A stretch of 64,000 nucleotides of DNA, from positions 19,465,718 to 19,529,717 of the forward strand of contig JAJHZJ010000014.1 of NCBI GenBank assembly GCA_023548195.1, in the 5' to 3' direction. Of this stretch, positions 1-11,905 are shown one piece after another. A model generated the notes under the pieces. It did no database searches. It worked only from the letters and a program-made list of their open reading frames with translations, and had not been told where the DNA came from. Origin of the DNA: Bettongia penicillata ogilbyi (lineage: Eukaryota; Chordata; Mammalia; Diprotodontia; Potoroidae). Both the position numbers and the translations under genes were made by a program. Numbering within the stretch: position 1 is the stretch's first letter; each line of letters begins with the position of its first letter.

Positions 1-3000
1 AAAACCTTGGCATTTTAATGACTCAGTGAAAAATCCCAACTTTTGGAAATCAACATTATTTCAGTGATGCTATTTGGATCCAAAACATGTAATACCAAAG
101 TTGCTTAAGAATTAAAGTTTTAAAACACTTGAGGGGCAATGGAAAAGATCATATTGAGTGTGTGAAGGATGCAACATATTACCAGTAAAGAGCTGTGTGG
201 AACTACTACAAAAAATGACATCAGAGATATATATGTTAGAAAAGAACATGAGATGGTAATATAAAGAGTTAGCGATAATGGATTAATAGTCAACATCTTT
301 CATTGCTATACACATAAGTTTGAGAAACTTTTCTTGATAATTTATTTACAATTCAATTTCCTTCCTTCCTGCTTTCTTTCCTTCTTTATTTCTTTCCTTT
401 TTTTCTTACTTCCTTTCCTCTTTTCTTTCTTAGCAACTTGTCAGCTTAGAGAAGAGTTTACCAAGTGACATTTTGATGTCCGAAAAGGGTCAATTTCCTG
501 AGTAAAGCATAATATATAGCATATAACATGGTTTTACTCAGATTGGTCCAACATAGGGTTAGGTCCAACTAAAACCACATGAGTTTCTTGGTCACTAACG
601 GCTACTGTCGCATTATACTCAGACACTTTTTCAATTCAGTCTCTGGTTGAGTCTCTAAATTCCCCTAGTCACCACTCCCTCGGGCTCTCTAAATTTCCAG
701 GAGTGGATTACACAAACTGATTAATGGTGGAAGGCCGAGTGCATGCTGATGTCAGTATACAGAGCATCCTGTATATCAATGACAAATATACCCATATGCA
801 TTGACTGACCTGTTCTCCTTCGCAGGGATAATATATTCATCCCAGAGTGCAGTCAGCCATCTGCTATTTATTTTATTTTCTTTAGCCATTATTTTCTGCA
901 CTTTTTTAAAAGCCAAGATGCAGGTAAAAAGAGGTAAAAAAAAGCAAAGGGGAGTTACTGTTGTTGGACACAGAGATGGGGAGTACAGTTCCCTGGGGGG
1001 AAAGCACTAAGCTCTGTAGAAAGGGTCTAATTGCAGCCCTGAATACTTAAACCTCTGTCTAATGGAAATGTTTGGGACAGACCCAATCATAACCAGCTAA
1101 GACTAGACCCCTGCGGTGGGAAGTGTAAAGCTGGGAAATTGTGAGTATCCTTAATAGTAGCACTGTAAGAAACTGATACACTGAAAGCCCAGGAAAAGAC
1201 TGGGCTATGAATTTTGTTTGGTTAAGTGACTCATAAAGAGACAACCACCTGATTTCATACATGTGTTTTTGGCAGTCAACAAGCTTGCTAAATTAGCCAT
1301 GGTTCTATTTTTAGTTGCTTTCTTTCTCTGCCTAAAATACAATATATCTGTATAGTTTTATAACCATGTCCAACAAGAGCTTAGAAAAATAGGAATTTGA
1401 TCTCTCTCTCTCACACATGGGGTAAAATTTAGAATTGTGCCTTTTTTGAGTGCCTGAACCAATGAAACAATTTTTTTTAATATTCTGACCTTGCTTTAAG
1501 TTGGGTTTTTTTTAAAGCTATAATGGATTGTTTAACTTAATGTGTTTTAGATTGCTGATAAGTGCCAATTATTAAAAGCATAACTCCAAGTATTCTCAGC
1601 TTATTTATACTATAAACTATTATAGTCCATGTTATTATAGGGTAATAAAGGAATAAGGAATCCTTTTTTCTTTCCTTTTGGAGGAACTGAAGTATCTTCT
1701 CTCTGGAGAATTTCAGTGTTTATCCCAGGAACTTTGGTCAAGCTGGTGTTTGACCTTTGACAGGGAATTTGCTATTCCCGATGAGGCCAACCTGAGACAA
1801 TAAGCTGCTTTATAGTTGTTAGCCAGATCAATGTGTTTCTCCAAGGAAGACCTCAAGCTGAAAAGCCAACATGCCTGACAACCACAGCTAAGATACTGAG
1901 AGCCCAAGCGCTAGACACTGGGAAACAAATGGAAAAGCATACATGGCCACATCTGGAATCTTAATGGGCCACCAATGGTTCTCAGCTAAAGGAATAATTA
2001 CCAGTGTTATTTTATCATCCCTTGTGCTTAACTTAGCTGTTTATATACAGCAGTAAATGATTTTTTAAAAACATATTTGGGTCATTATGTCATATACCAC
2101 CAGCAAGTAAGATTGTTTTATTGAGCTTGATACTACTTCTGTATTCATTCTTATTAGACAAATGAGTGAAGTTTTTAAAAGTGAAAGTAAGGGGGTTTTA
2201 TGGCCAGAACTCCCAACTCACTAGTAACATTCGCAATAGTGTTTTTCTACAAGTCACATTTGCCCAGCCAACACTAACACCAAATACTAACAGAAAGCAA
2301 AACAACTTTCAACCAACAGGAAATGCCAGAGATTGTTTTTAAAGCTTTTCTCTTGTGCCAAGTTGGAATCTTCTGCCAGGTCTGTGCTGACACTTAAGAA
2401 GCAACTGCTGGTCAAAAAGAGAGCAAAACATGAAATGAAGAACAGTTTTTCACTTTAACTCCCCAACAGGTACTAATTCAATATATGACGGGATGCGAGA
2501 GAAGGAAAAATTGAGACTTTTTTTATAATGCAGGCAGTTTTGAAATATACCTGTACTGTTAATCTCCTAAATACCTAGAACTTCCTTCCAATATGGATAA
2601 ATATACCAGCTCCAAGATCTGATTTTTTAAAGTCTCTGTCTCAAACGCTTCCTTCTAACTCATTTTCGTCTGATTTCTTTATACTTCTTTCTCTTCCTTC
2701 TACCTGAATTCCTTCCTCCATTTACTCTAACTTCAATAATATCTGTTCACATTTTCCCATATGGAAACTTTTCTAAGAAGATTACAAAAATGAACAAAAT
2801 TAAGGATTTCATACATTAAAAAAGAAAACCAGATGGTCAAATGTATGTCAAGTCTAGTCCACCTACCATGAGATTGAGCTATTGTGTGAATGTTTAATTT
2901 CCTAAGCAGGAGATGCTAACCTTCCTGTTTATTTAGGAAGTCCCTGTGAGTGGTTTACAGATGGCCTGGAAAAAACATTTAAAAAGATGTTTTCTATACT

Positions 3001-3015
3001 CCTTTCTATTTCATG
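1..3015. other. Unassigned non-coding sequence
   Basis: A+T-rich sequence with no open frame above about 70 codons and no family I recognise, apart from a pyrimidine-rich tract near 355-430. I see no exon with plausible splice sites and coding bias. It may be unique intronic or intergenic DNA. Confidence 0.5.
355..430. repeat. (TTCC/TTTC)n pyrimidine-rich simple repeat
   Basis: An imperfect run of CTTCC, CTTTC and TTTCC blocks on the + strand. It is a decayed microsatellite with no associated gene. Confidence 0.8.
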
Positions 3016-3020
3016 ACAGA

Positions 3021-3205
3021 TAGTCTGGTATAATGGTTAAAGTACTTGATTTGGACTCAGCAAGACCTGAATTCAAATCCTACTAGTAATGTGATCCTGA
3101 GCAAGTCACTTAATCTACCTGAGCCTCCCTGAGTCTGCCTGAGTCTTCTCAGCTGTAAAATGAAGCTGCTGGACCTTCCTTACTGAATATTCTATAACCT
3201 ATAGT
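3021..3205 (+). repeat. MIR/CORE-SINE copy
   Basis: The order of hallmarks is that of a tRNA-derived CORE-SINE: a box-like start ('tagtctggtataatggtta'), then 'gacctgaattcaaatcc', then 'gagcaagtcacttaatct', then the 'cagctgtaaaatgaag' core. The copy is diverged and its ends are approximate. Confidence 0.75.
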
Positions 3206-3330
3206 GAATACTACATATAATCCTGGGGAGTGGGGCCAAAATAATCCTCATATAAAAGATGGGAAAGTGTCGGTGATTAGGAGTTGAGGAAATTTGCTTC
3301 AATACTCACACCCACATTCATGAACCTTTA

Positions 3331-3420
3331 CCAAAGTGTTTAGTTTTTCTTTCCCATCAGAAGATAAAATTAATCCAAAACAAAGATTTTTAATGAAATA
3401 GCACAATAAGAAAAGTAGAA
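3331..3420 (+). repeat. Left arm of an ~85-bp inverted repeat
   Basis: The reverse complement of about 3342-3420 matches about 4268-4346 with roughly six differences, including one gap, over about 80 bp. Shared blocks include 'cttattgtgctatttcatta' and 'attttatcttctgatggg' (arm 2 sense). The arm is directly followed by an antisense SINE start (3421-3480), and arm 2 is likewise flanked on its inner side by a sense SINE start. I do not recognise the 80-bp sequence itself. Confidence 0.85.
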
Positions 3421-3480
3421 GGTCTTCCCAACTCCAGGCCCAGGTGTTACCTATTGTACTACCTGTCCGCCTCTGGTTGC
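3421..3480 (-). repeat. CORE-SINE 5' fragment (antisense)
   Basis: Read on the minus strand it starts like a marsupial tRNA-SINE ('agaggcggacaggtagtaca') and runs to 'gggcctggagtt', then stops at the inverted-repeat arm. Only about 55 bp is left. Confidence 0.6.
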
Positions 3481-4159
3481 CAACATTTTGAATCTATCAC
3501 ACCTTTAAAAAATAAAAAGCTAGCTATACATAATTGGGAGCTATAGTTTCATGAACAATCCTGTTTTTTCTATACTACTCTGTGTATGGAAATACACATT
3601 TTTCTTTGTATTTGTGGAGTGCAGAAAAAAAAGGTTTTTTTTTTTAAAAAAAAAACCCACTATCCTCTTATGCTAACAGCAATCCTTATACTATGCTCTA
3701 AGATTCCCTACCGATACACATTTTCTTACTGCAATCTCTTCCATCCTCTGACCTTTTCCAAATCTTTTCTCCTCCTTCTCCCCAGCCACCCATTTCCATG
3801 AAGATGATGCTATTGTTACCCAAACAGACAATTCAAGGTAAGAGTTCCTGATGTTTCAAACCATTCTCCACTCAGGACACCCAGTACCAACATCAACAGC
3901 TAGAAGCAGCTGCTCAAGAATCCCTCAAGTTAGACTTAAGGATGGATACCAGTGGGATAGGGGTACATTGACAGAAGAGGAATCTCAGCCCTGGGAAATG
4001 CATACTAGGAGAAAGTCAGAGAAAAGTGTTTGAGAATCTGATCTAGGACTTTTATAAAAAAGCATCTTTCCAGTTTATATGTGGGGGTATTTATGATGAT
4101 AATAATGATAATTATTTTAAATACAGTGTGTAACAGGAAAAAATTAACATCAATACTGA

Positions 4160-4590
4160 GTCTAGAGGCAGTGAGGTATGGTAGCAAAAAACAAAATAGA
4201 CTTGGAGTCAGAAGAGATGAGTTTGAGATGTGAATCTACCAGCTATGGATGGCCAACCACTTTGATCTTCTACTGTTCTTATTGTGCTATTTCATTAAAA
4301 ATATTTGTTTAAATTAATTTTATCTTCTGATGGGTAAGAAAAACTAACTAACTTTGCCTCACCTATAAAAAGTCAGTTTGATCCAAAAAACAAGTTGAGA
4401 ATTTTAAAAGCGCAAGACACTGGCAATATGTACCCAAAAAGGAAGTAGTCTCTAAAGAGCTTATATTGAGGAGGGGAGGAAGTCACCCATGGAATGACCT
4501 ATCTACTTTACAGGGTGGTTGCGAGGAAAGTATTTTCTAAACTTAAAAGCACTATAGACTACATACAGATGAACTATTATATTAATTATC
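4160..4590 (+). repeat. CORE-SINE, interrupted
   Basis: The 5' part (about 4160-4265) carries 'gaggcagtgaggtatggtag', 'cttggagtcag' and 'accagctatg'. A likely middle piece near 4352-4380 ('ctttgcctcacctataaaa') follows the inverted-repeat arm, and a 3' part (about 4498-4590) has 'ttacagggtggttgcgagga'. The inverted-repeat arm 4268-4352 sits between the 5' and middle pieces. The joining of these pieces into one SINE is inference. Confidence 0.5.
4268..4352 (-). repeat. Right arm of the ~85-bp inverted repeat
   Basis: Reverse-complement partner of 3331-3420 at roughly 93% identity in the core, with about 850 bp between the arms. A TA dinucleotide lies at the outer edge of each arm ('gtgttTAgtttttc' and 'gaaaaacTAactaac'), as would fit a TA-duplicating element, but no transposase is visible between the arms. 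Confidence 0.85.
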
Positions 4591-5499
4591 ATAGAATTTA
4601 GAGAACTAAAACAAGTGAGAAAGAACCTAAAAACTTAGTTCACTATAAAAAAGCAATAACTACAGTAATTTAAGCAAATTGTTTGCCATTCATGCCTAAC
4701 TACCATACTGATCATTATATATTATTAAATATTTTCATTTTTCATAGTTTTCTCTATGGCTTTCTACTCAAAACTTTTAAAAGCAGAGGAACCACTGTTG
4801 GTGTTCACAAGACAAAAAAACTATCTTTACTTGTCTTAAAACACATTTTGAGCTACACTGTGCTAACATTAATCTATCAGCTTACAATATTTTGAAAGCT
4901 TGAGATAGAATGAAACAAACCAAAAAAGTGTTTTAAGTAATTTTGGTAGAACTCTGACAAAATGGAGATATCTCCATAAAAGTCTCATTCTAATGCCATA
5001 TCATAGCATTGAAATGACACCAACTTGTCAAATGCTATTCCAATGAGGAGCAAGTTCTGGAATATTCTTCCAAAATGGAAAAGCTTCTAGTACAAATATA
5101 CTAAATGTCTATCATCAGAGAACTGGCCTATCTAAATTTAGTGATGCTTATCCCAAGAGGGCTGGCCAGCAGATTAATAATTATTAAGATAATAACATTT
5201 TACTTTTTGGCAAAGCAGCTCACAAAGACCATTTACTAGGACAGAGAAGGTTGTGAGATAAATCAGCAGAGGAAATACCCAGCAGAGAAAATCATAAAAC
5301 CTTTATATACCTATCCCTGCTTTGTGTGTCTTTACTTGATTGTAGGTGTTAAGAGCAACAAGTCTGAAATAGACACATCCAGATATTGAGGTCATCTTCT
5401 GAGTTCGAGGGTACTAGGGATTCTATTTCGTCAGTTGGTGTGGAAACAACTCTCTACATCCACTACAGTATTTCTTAGAAAAGTTTATCACCACCTGGA

Positions 5500-5556
5500 A
5501 GATGCTTGACACATAGTAAGTGTTACATAAATGTAAGCTATTTTTATTATGAGGAC
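5500..5556 (+). repeat. CORE-SINE 3' end fragment
   Basis: Contains 'cttgacacatagtaagtgt' followed by 'acataaatgtaagctatt', the usual 3' end of MIR-type SINEs. Nothing recognisable remains upstream. Confidence 0.55.
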
Positions 5557-7230
5557 ACCTCCTGGCTTGGCAAAAGACATGAATTTGTAGGAAATTATTT
5601 GGACAGTGTAAAGGAGATATAAAACTAAATATCTATTCAGCAGTCCTGCAAATTGCTTTGTAATCTGCTTTTTATGTCAATCTCTCAGGAAAGTGTAATA
5701 ATAACTATGTTACTGTATCCTATTTTAAGACTTTGTTAATTCACACTATGAATTATTTTGTATTTGTTAGAGCTCCTTTCATGTGGAAGAAAAATAGTTG
5801 TCCCATACCTGATTTAAATTGTACGTTCAGTTTCTTTCTATTTTAAAGAAACACTAGAAATGAGCCAAAACCTAAACTTCAAGTAAAGTTCCCCAGGGCT
5901 CCAGAGTTGGGTTTACAGAGCCAAAAAGTGTGAGAAACGAGCCTAAATATTTATTTCCTAAAATCTTAACATATTTTGGGTTATGTTTTGACAGTACCAT
6001 GAACTATGAATCCCTTCTCAGAATAATATTTCCAAATGCATGAAACAAAATATATAGGACTACAAAGGGAAAAATATATTGAAATGTAGTTAGCAAATAT
6101 TTTTTAAAAGCTCACAAATTTCAGGTTGAGAACCCCTGTGTGAAGTGGTCAAGCTCTGCTAGAAAGGTATTCCAGCCCTCTGGGTCAGCAATGGCTTTTA
6201 TTGCTATTTTCTTCATACGGATATGTAATTTTCCCAAATGGATTGTTGACGTTGCTTGAAGGAGGAAATCCTCTCACTTCTTTTTTACACACATACTCCG
6301 GACCTTGCACAGTGATCTGCACATGTATGCCCTCAAATATGTGTTGACTGATTAACTTCTGCACCAACCTGGGGCAGCCTTAGGAACCTGAACCTTATAA
6401 GAACTACCTCAGCCCAACTGACCCATGTCAATCACCAGGACAGTCAGAATTATTAGACTAGCTATGATAGTCTGTTGAGGGAGTTGCATAAAGACAAATT
6501 CTGTTTCTGTTCATCTTGATCCAGATTACTTCGATGCAAGTTTTTCTGATATTAAACTTGTCAGAAAATTAAAAGCAAAATTGTTTTCCAGATTCAAACA
6601 CTAACTAATAATATAACTTTTGCATATTTCATCATCCTATTATCCAGCAGAAAATACATGGTTAAATGAAAATTATATGATAGGCATCTAATCCCATGAA
6701 GGCCATGGAAAATGGAAATAACAAACTGGATGCATTTTGCTTAAATTATTAAAGTCTCTTGTATTCTAAACAGAATCTCCATTCTCCTCACCATTAAAAA
6801 TGTTGGAAAGGACAACAATACACAAAAAACCTAGAGATGATAAATTTTTTCTAATTTTAAATTATGTTAGTTTTAGTTAAAGTTTTCAGAGGAACACTGG
6901 AATACTTTGTCTCCCACCTCAAGCAGAGAAACTGATTCAAGGTACTTTAAGACAAAAGAAAGTGCTTTCCATATACTTTTCCCTCCCTATTCTCTTCCTT
7001 GTTATATTTTGTGGGGTTACTTGTACTTGTCATAGAAAAACTAATGTGTGAATTCAGTACCCTAGGGTCTTGATGGATAAGTTCTTCAAACTGAAAAACA
7101 AACAAAATATACAATTTGAAATATCCATGATTCTTTAGAAGGGCTAGACCTGCAATCTCATTAGAAGAGGGAACTCCCAAGTTAGGAAATTCCCTCTACC
7201 AATATAAGCTTTCACCATTTCTGCAATTTA
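5557..7230. other. Unassigned non-coding sequence
   Basis: No gene and no repeat family recognised. Reading frames are short and interrupted, with no coding bias. Confidence 0.45.
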
Positions 7231-7231
7231 T

Positions 7232-7345
7232 GAGTACTAAGTGATTAAGTGACAGCTACTGTGTAGTAGAGCTAGGATTTGAACTGGGGTCTTCATATCT
7301 CCAAGGCCAGTTCTATATCCACGATGCTACGTTTCCTCTTTTTTA
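7232..7345 (-). repeat. MIR/CORE-SINE fragment (antisense)
   Basis: On the + strand it shows 'agctaggatttgaactgggg', then 'ccaaggccagttctatatcc', then 'acgatgctacgtttcc'. This is the reversed 5' half of a MIR-like SINE. Confidence 0.7.
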
Positions 7346-8145
7346 CTGCTATAAGGCCAGCTAGAAATTAGCTACATTATAAATAATTAAATAATAAGAT
7401 ATCTCTCCAGAGTCCCAACTTCCCTCAGGTATATGACAAAATATGGAGGAAAATAAAAACCACCTTATTTTATCATTTCCTAGAGGTATAAAACAATTTA
7501 CAAAGGCATTTTCATATTGTTCTACTTATGAAGTTTTTATTTTAGTTAAAAGTAACATCGACTACTAATATCTTCACACTTGTTTCCTTGTGGTTTTTTT
7601 GCAGAAGTATCATGCAGATGTGCCTTCAGGTTTAAATAACTACCACAAAAGGAGTTTTCACTTTTTCAAAGAGAATTCACCGCAAGGTTCATTTAAAATT
7701 TGAGCTCCAAAGTACACTTAAAATAAAAGTATACTTTAAAATAAAATTTTATTTTAATCATTTAATCACTTTTCATGAACACATTCATTATATATGGCAA
7801 GGCAAATGTTAATTCTCTTAAAACAATAAGGCACAAAACACAAAATGATTTGAAAACAGATGGTAAGATAAAAGTTCAATAAAGCTAAAGATTGCAACTA
7901 CTGGAGTAAGGACTCAGCGTTAACAAAAACTGTAGTAAAAAATTGGAAATGTATCTGTTAGAAATAAAGTTTAGACTATCATACACTCCATATTACAATA
8001 AGCTTCTGATAGACACATATCATACCATTTATATATTACTTTCTCTAATAAGTTTAGGTCCAATTACTCCTACGGTTTATATTTGTTGTTTAAACAAAAA
8101 TAGGGGTTATATTTTGTCAAAAACTTTTTTTAAATATGTTGCTAT
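7346..8145. other. Unassigned A+T-rich sequence
   Basis: No gene or family recognised. A short ATTTTA-rich stretch near 7720-7760 is low complexity. Confidence 0.45.
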
Positions 8146-8149
8146 AATC

Positions 8150-8765
8150 ATATGATTTTTTTGTTTATTTGATGTTTGATTGGTTATGTTTATAATTTTC
8201 CTAATTATTGAACCAACCTTACATGTCTAGTACAAATGCAACCTAGAATGCTTTATTAACTTTTTAATACTATTGAAATGTTACTGTAGAATCTTTGTTA
8301 ACAGTTTATTCAATATTTTTTTCTTGATAATCAGGGATATTCATCGATAATTTTCTTTCTCCATTTTTTCTCCCAGATTTAGGTGTGAAATTCTCATTTT
8401 TTGGCAATAACCTTTCTTTTCCTATTTTAGCAAAAGTTTACGTTATAATGTAAGAATTTTATAGAATCCATTTGTATCCTTTTGGTGCTGGGTTGTTGCT
8501 TTTTTCTTTTACCTCTTTGGGAGTTTATAGATGTCTTGTTCAATTTCTTTTACAGGGATTGGATTATTTAAATTCTATATCACTTGCTTTGGTAATCTTG
8601 TTGTCGTATATTTTTAAGATATTCATTTATTCAAATGGTCAATTTTGTTTTTTCATACCATCATCTTAACTGGAACTGTTATATATTCATTTTGAGCAAA
8701 CTATAGTATATGATACACACTGTTGATATAAACTTAATTTCTAGTTTTTCCCATTTAGGGAGTAA
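8150..8765 (-). mobile_element. L1 ORF2 fragment (antisense), decayed
   Basis: On the + strand the phrases 'attgaaccaaccttacatg', 'ataattttctttctcc', 'cttgttcaatttctttta' and 'ggattatttaaattctat' occur in the order expected for the reverse complement of the mammalian L1 reverse-transcriptase region. Every frame is broken. Sequence 8770-9700 may continue L1-derived material, but I could not align it. Confidence 0.7.
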
Positions 8766-10105
8766 GGAGAGGCATTTTACCAAGTAACTCTATTCCCATA
8801 TTTATGAAATGCTGTTATTAAATGTAATTGCTTTTGCTTTTTCCTTACTGAATCTGTTGAACTCATACAATTTTCTATTTTTAACCACTATCTGGCAATT
8901 GATTATTACTCTTTTATAATATAATTTAAGATCCATAATCGCTCTTTTCCCTTGTTTCCAACTATTTTCTTTTTATTTTTTTCAAAGTTTATTTTATTTT
9001 TAATTTATGGAATAAAACGAGCATTTCCATAATAGCAAAAAAAAGATAATTGCACATGAAATAGAAAATATATTAATATTGAGATTATTAATTAAATCAT
9101 TAGTTAAATATTAATATTAATCAAAAGAGATAAACAGAATAACTACATTCCTACTATTTTCCCCATTATTTCCCTTAACATTTTAGGCTTTTTCTTCCTC
9201 CAAACTTTTTAGTCAATGTGATTTTTTTCTTCATTCTGTTTCTCTACTGTTTTATAAGATGATACTATTACTAATGACCTTCCATCATCCTCTTACATAA
9301 ATGTCTTACAAACAGTTTAAAAACAGCCTGGATATGCCTTTGGTTGATGTACACCTCTTCTTAATAATGAGATAAAGGGTTTATCTTCCACTTGTCATGA
9401 TCCTTTTGAATCAATTTATCTTTTCTAGGAAACAGTATCTATAGCCTATTTTTCCACATCAACACTTGCTTAAAGAAGTCAGATTGTAATTGCCAAGACT
9501 GCATGTTACATCTTTTCACTTTTATTCTTCCTTGTAATTTGGAATTGATTTTTGTCTTTTTGGTAACAATATGATTGTCTGCCTAAACACAGCTGACTCA
9601 GAAATAACTCCATTTTTAATCTAGTCATTTCCTATTTATTACATATTCTTATTGTTATTTGGTATTCCCTATGTACAGCATTTCCTGAACATACAACTTT
9701 CTCAAAGAAAATAGGGCAAGAAGCACTGAAAGTATCCCTTATACATGTACTGTATATATACTAAAGTGTATATATCATCCAATTCAAGGGGACAGAAACC
9801 CAATGATAACACAGATTCTCTTCTGGGGAGATGTTCTACCCCCACCACCTCAACCATTTGGCAGACTCCTATAAAAACCAATTCCTGATAACTAAAAACT
9901 AAGGGCAAGTCTTTATACTTTACTCCTCTAAGGTAATTAAATCTTGAGGACAGTTTGAAACCATTTTAAAGAAAAAACTTTAATTTGCATTATTCAGAAT
10001 CATAATTTTTATAGCAAATATATGGATGAGGAGGCATTGAGAGAGGGCTTAAAACCACCTTCCATAATTCTTCAAGATACCATGTTAGAGGTACAAGGAA
10101 CATTA
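8766..10105. other. Unassigned, T-rich, possibly L1-derived in part
   Basis: The stretch 8970-9050 ('tttatggaataaaacgagca') resembles a dispersed marsupial sequence, but I cannot name it. No gene is visible. Confidence 0.35.
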
Positions 10106-10109
10106 GGAG

Positions 10110-11235
10110 TCATTCCTCTTCTCTATTCTCCTTGTACTCTATCTTGGTGATCTCATTAGCTTCCATGGATTTATCAAATCTATTCTGATGACTTCAAGTC
10201 TATATGCAACCCAAGTTTTCCATCTCAATTCCAGCCCTGCATTACCAGCTACCTATTGGATAATTCAAATTGGATGTTCTAGAAGCATCTCAAACTTAAC
10301 TTGTCCAAAAAAGAACATAAAATATTATCCCCCAAATCTGTCCCTCTTTTGGACTTCTTATGCTTTATATGACTTCACATGAATAACTGATATTATATTC
10401 CTTGCCCAATGGGTAGAAACAGACTGAAGGGAGGAAGAAAATCGGAAACTTGAGTTTTTAAAAAAATGAATGTTAAAATAAAGTATAATTTAAAAAAAAA
10501 TTTATTTCTGTTAAAGACAACGCCATCATTCTAGTCTTTCAGGTGAACAACTTCAATGTTATTCTCAACTCATCATTCTCTTCATGTTCAATGAGTTGGC
10601 AAATTTCATTGCTTCTACTCCCAAAACATTTCTTGAACCTGATTATTTCAATATTTATAGGCATACCCTTTGTTTAGGCCCTTTCCCTTGGACCATTACA
10701 GTAACCTCCTAATTGGCCTCCCTACTTCTGATTTCTTTCCTCTCCAATTCCTCTTCCACATAGTTTCAAAGTGAATTTTTTTAAAATACAAATCTGACCA
10801 TTTCATTCCTCTATTAAATAAACACTAGTGGCTACCTATATCTTGTAAGATTAAATATTTTAAAATATAAAGTATGAAGTCTTACAAACATCAAGTATTA
10901 TAAATAATATAAACTATGAAGTCTTATAAAATATAAGATCATCTATTTGGTGGTTTTCCCTTCACTATCAAGACTCAACCTACCTTCCAGTCTTCTTCAA
11001 CACAATGCACTCTCTTGCATTTCACAATCCAGTCAAACTGGCCTTCCTGATATTTTTCCTGCTATTCCATCTCCAATCTCTGTACCTTTTCTCTGCCTAT
11101 CCTTTATTCCTGAAATTCCTTCTCTCCTTCTCTCATCTCTTCTGTGTCTTAGAATTCCTTGTTTCCTTAAAAATTCAATTCTGATCTTCCTAGCTTCTAA
11201 TGACCTCCCTTGTAAGTTTCTTTGTATTTAATTTG
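10110..11235 (+). mobile_element. L2-type LINE, 3' ORF2 region to 3'UTR, interrupted
   Basis: The text follows the L2 3' half in order: 'ctacctattggataattc' with 'catctcaaacttaacttgtc' (about 10240-10310), 'cctcctaattggcctcccta' (about 10710), 'tacaaatctgaccatttc' (about 10787) and 'actggccttcctgatatttt' (about 11040). It is split by an L1 3' end at about 10360-10500. Coding frames are destroyed. The open frame at 10947-11231 is a by-product of pyrimidine-rich L2 sequence. Confidence 0.8.
10360..10500 (+). mobile_element. L1 3'-end insertion in L2
   Basis: Contains 'cacatgaataactgatat', 'ccttgcccaatggg', 'gggaggaagaaaatcgga' and 'aaaaaaatgaatgttaaaa' followed by an A-rich tail. This is the terminal 3'UTR of a marsupial L1. 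It is a strongly 5'-truncated copy lying inside the L2. Confidence 0.65.
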
Positions 11236-11240
11236 TATAC

Positions 11241-11480
11241 ATTCTCTCTGTATATGTATATATATATATGTGTGTATAAATGTGGCAAATATTTTATAGA
11301 TAATATACTTACAGTACATGTATTATATATTATAATTATATCATAGGTAGATATTACAGATATATAATATTTTATAGATTATATATATATATTTATACAT
11401 ACCAGGTTGGATTTATACCAGGAATAAAGGAACATTATAAATATGCATTCATATATATATACATATTATATACATAAAAC
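11241..11480. repeat. (TA)n-rich low-complexity tract
   Basis: Several runs of TATATA interrupted by unique bases, overlapping the start of an L1 fragment. Confidence 0.7.
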
Positions 11481-11905
11481 AAAATAAAAAGCACATGATT
11501 ATATAAATAGAGGCAGGGAAAACTTTTGACAAAATGTAATAAATATTTCTGCCAACAACCTTAAAAAACAGAGAAATAAATGGATCTTTGCTTAATATGA
11601 TGAATGTCTCTCTGAAATTAAGAACTATCATTACTTTTAATGGAAAAATACTAGAAGCACACAATGACTACAACAAAATGAACATGAAGAAAAAAGCCAA
11701 AACTGAACATCTCACAATTGTAATGAACATGGATAAATGAACATGGATCCTGAAGAAGTTCCATGAAAACACATTTCCTTGCTTCTTTGCACAGATGAGA
11801 GGCTATGAGTGGTGGAACAGTGAATACACTGTCTGCATACATTATCCAATTTGGCTGATATTTCGGTTAATTTTATTCAACTAGCACTTTTTTCTTTTTC
11901 TCATT
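11395..11905 (+). mobile_element. L1 fragment: reverse-transcriptase region plus 3'UTR
   Basis: 'accaggttggatttatacc' with 'gcacatgattatataaatag' and 'ttttgacaaaatgtaataaa' corresponds to the L1 RT stretch around the A(F)DK motif. 'cattacttttaatggaaaaa' follows. From about 11700 the text jumps to an older L1 3'UTR ('ctttgcacagatgagaggct' through 'ggttaattttattcaacta'), so most of the ORF2 C-terminus is deleted. An AT microsatellite overlaps its left part. Confidence 0.7.
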
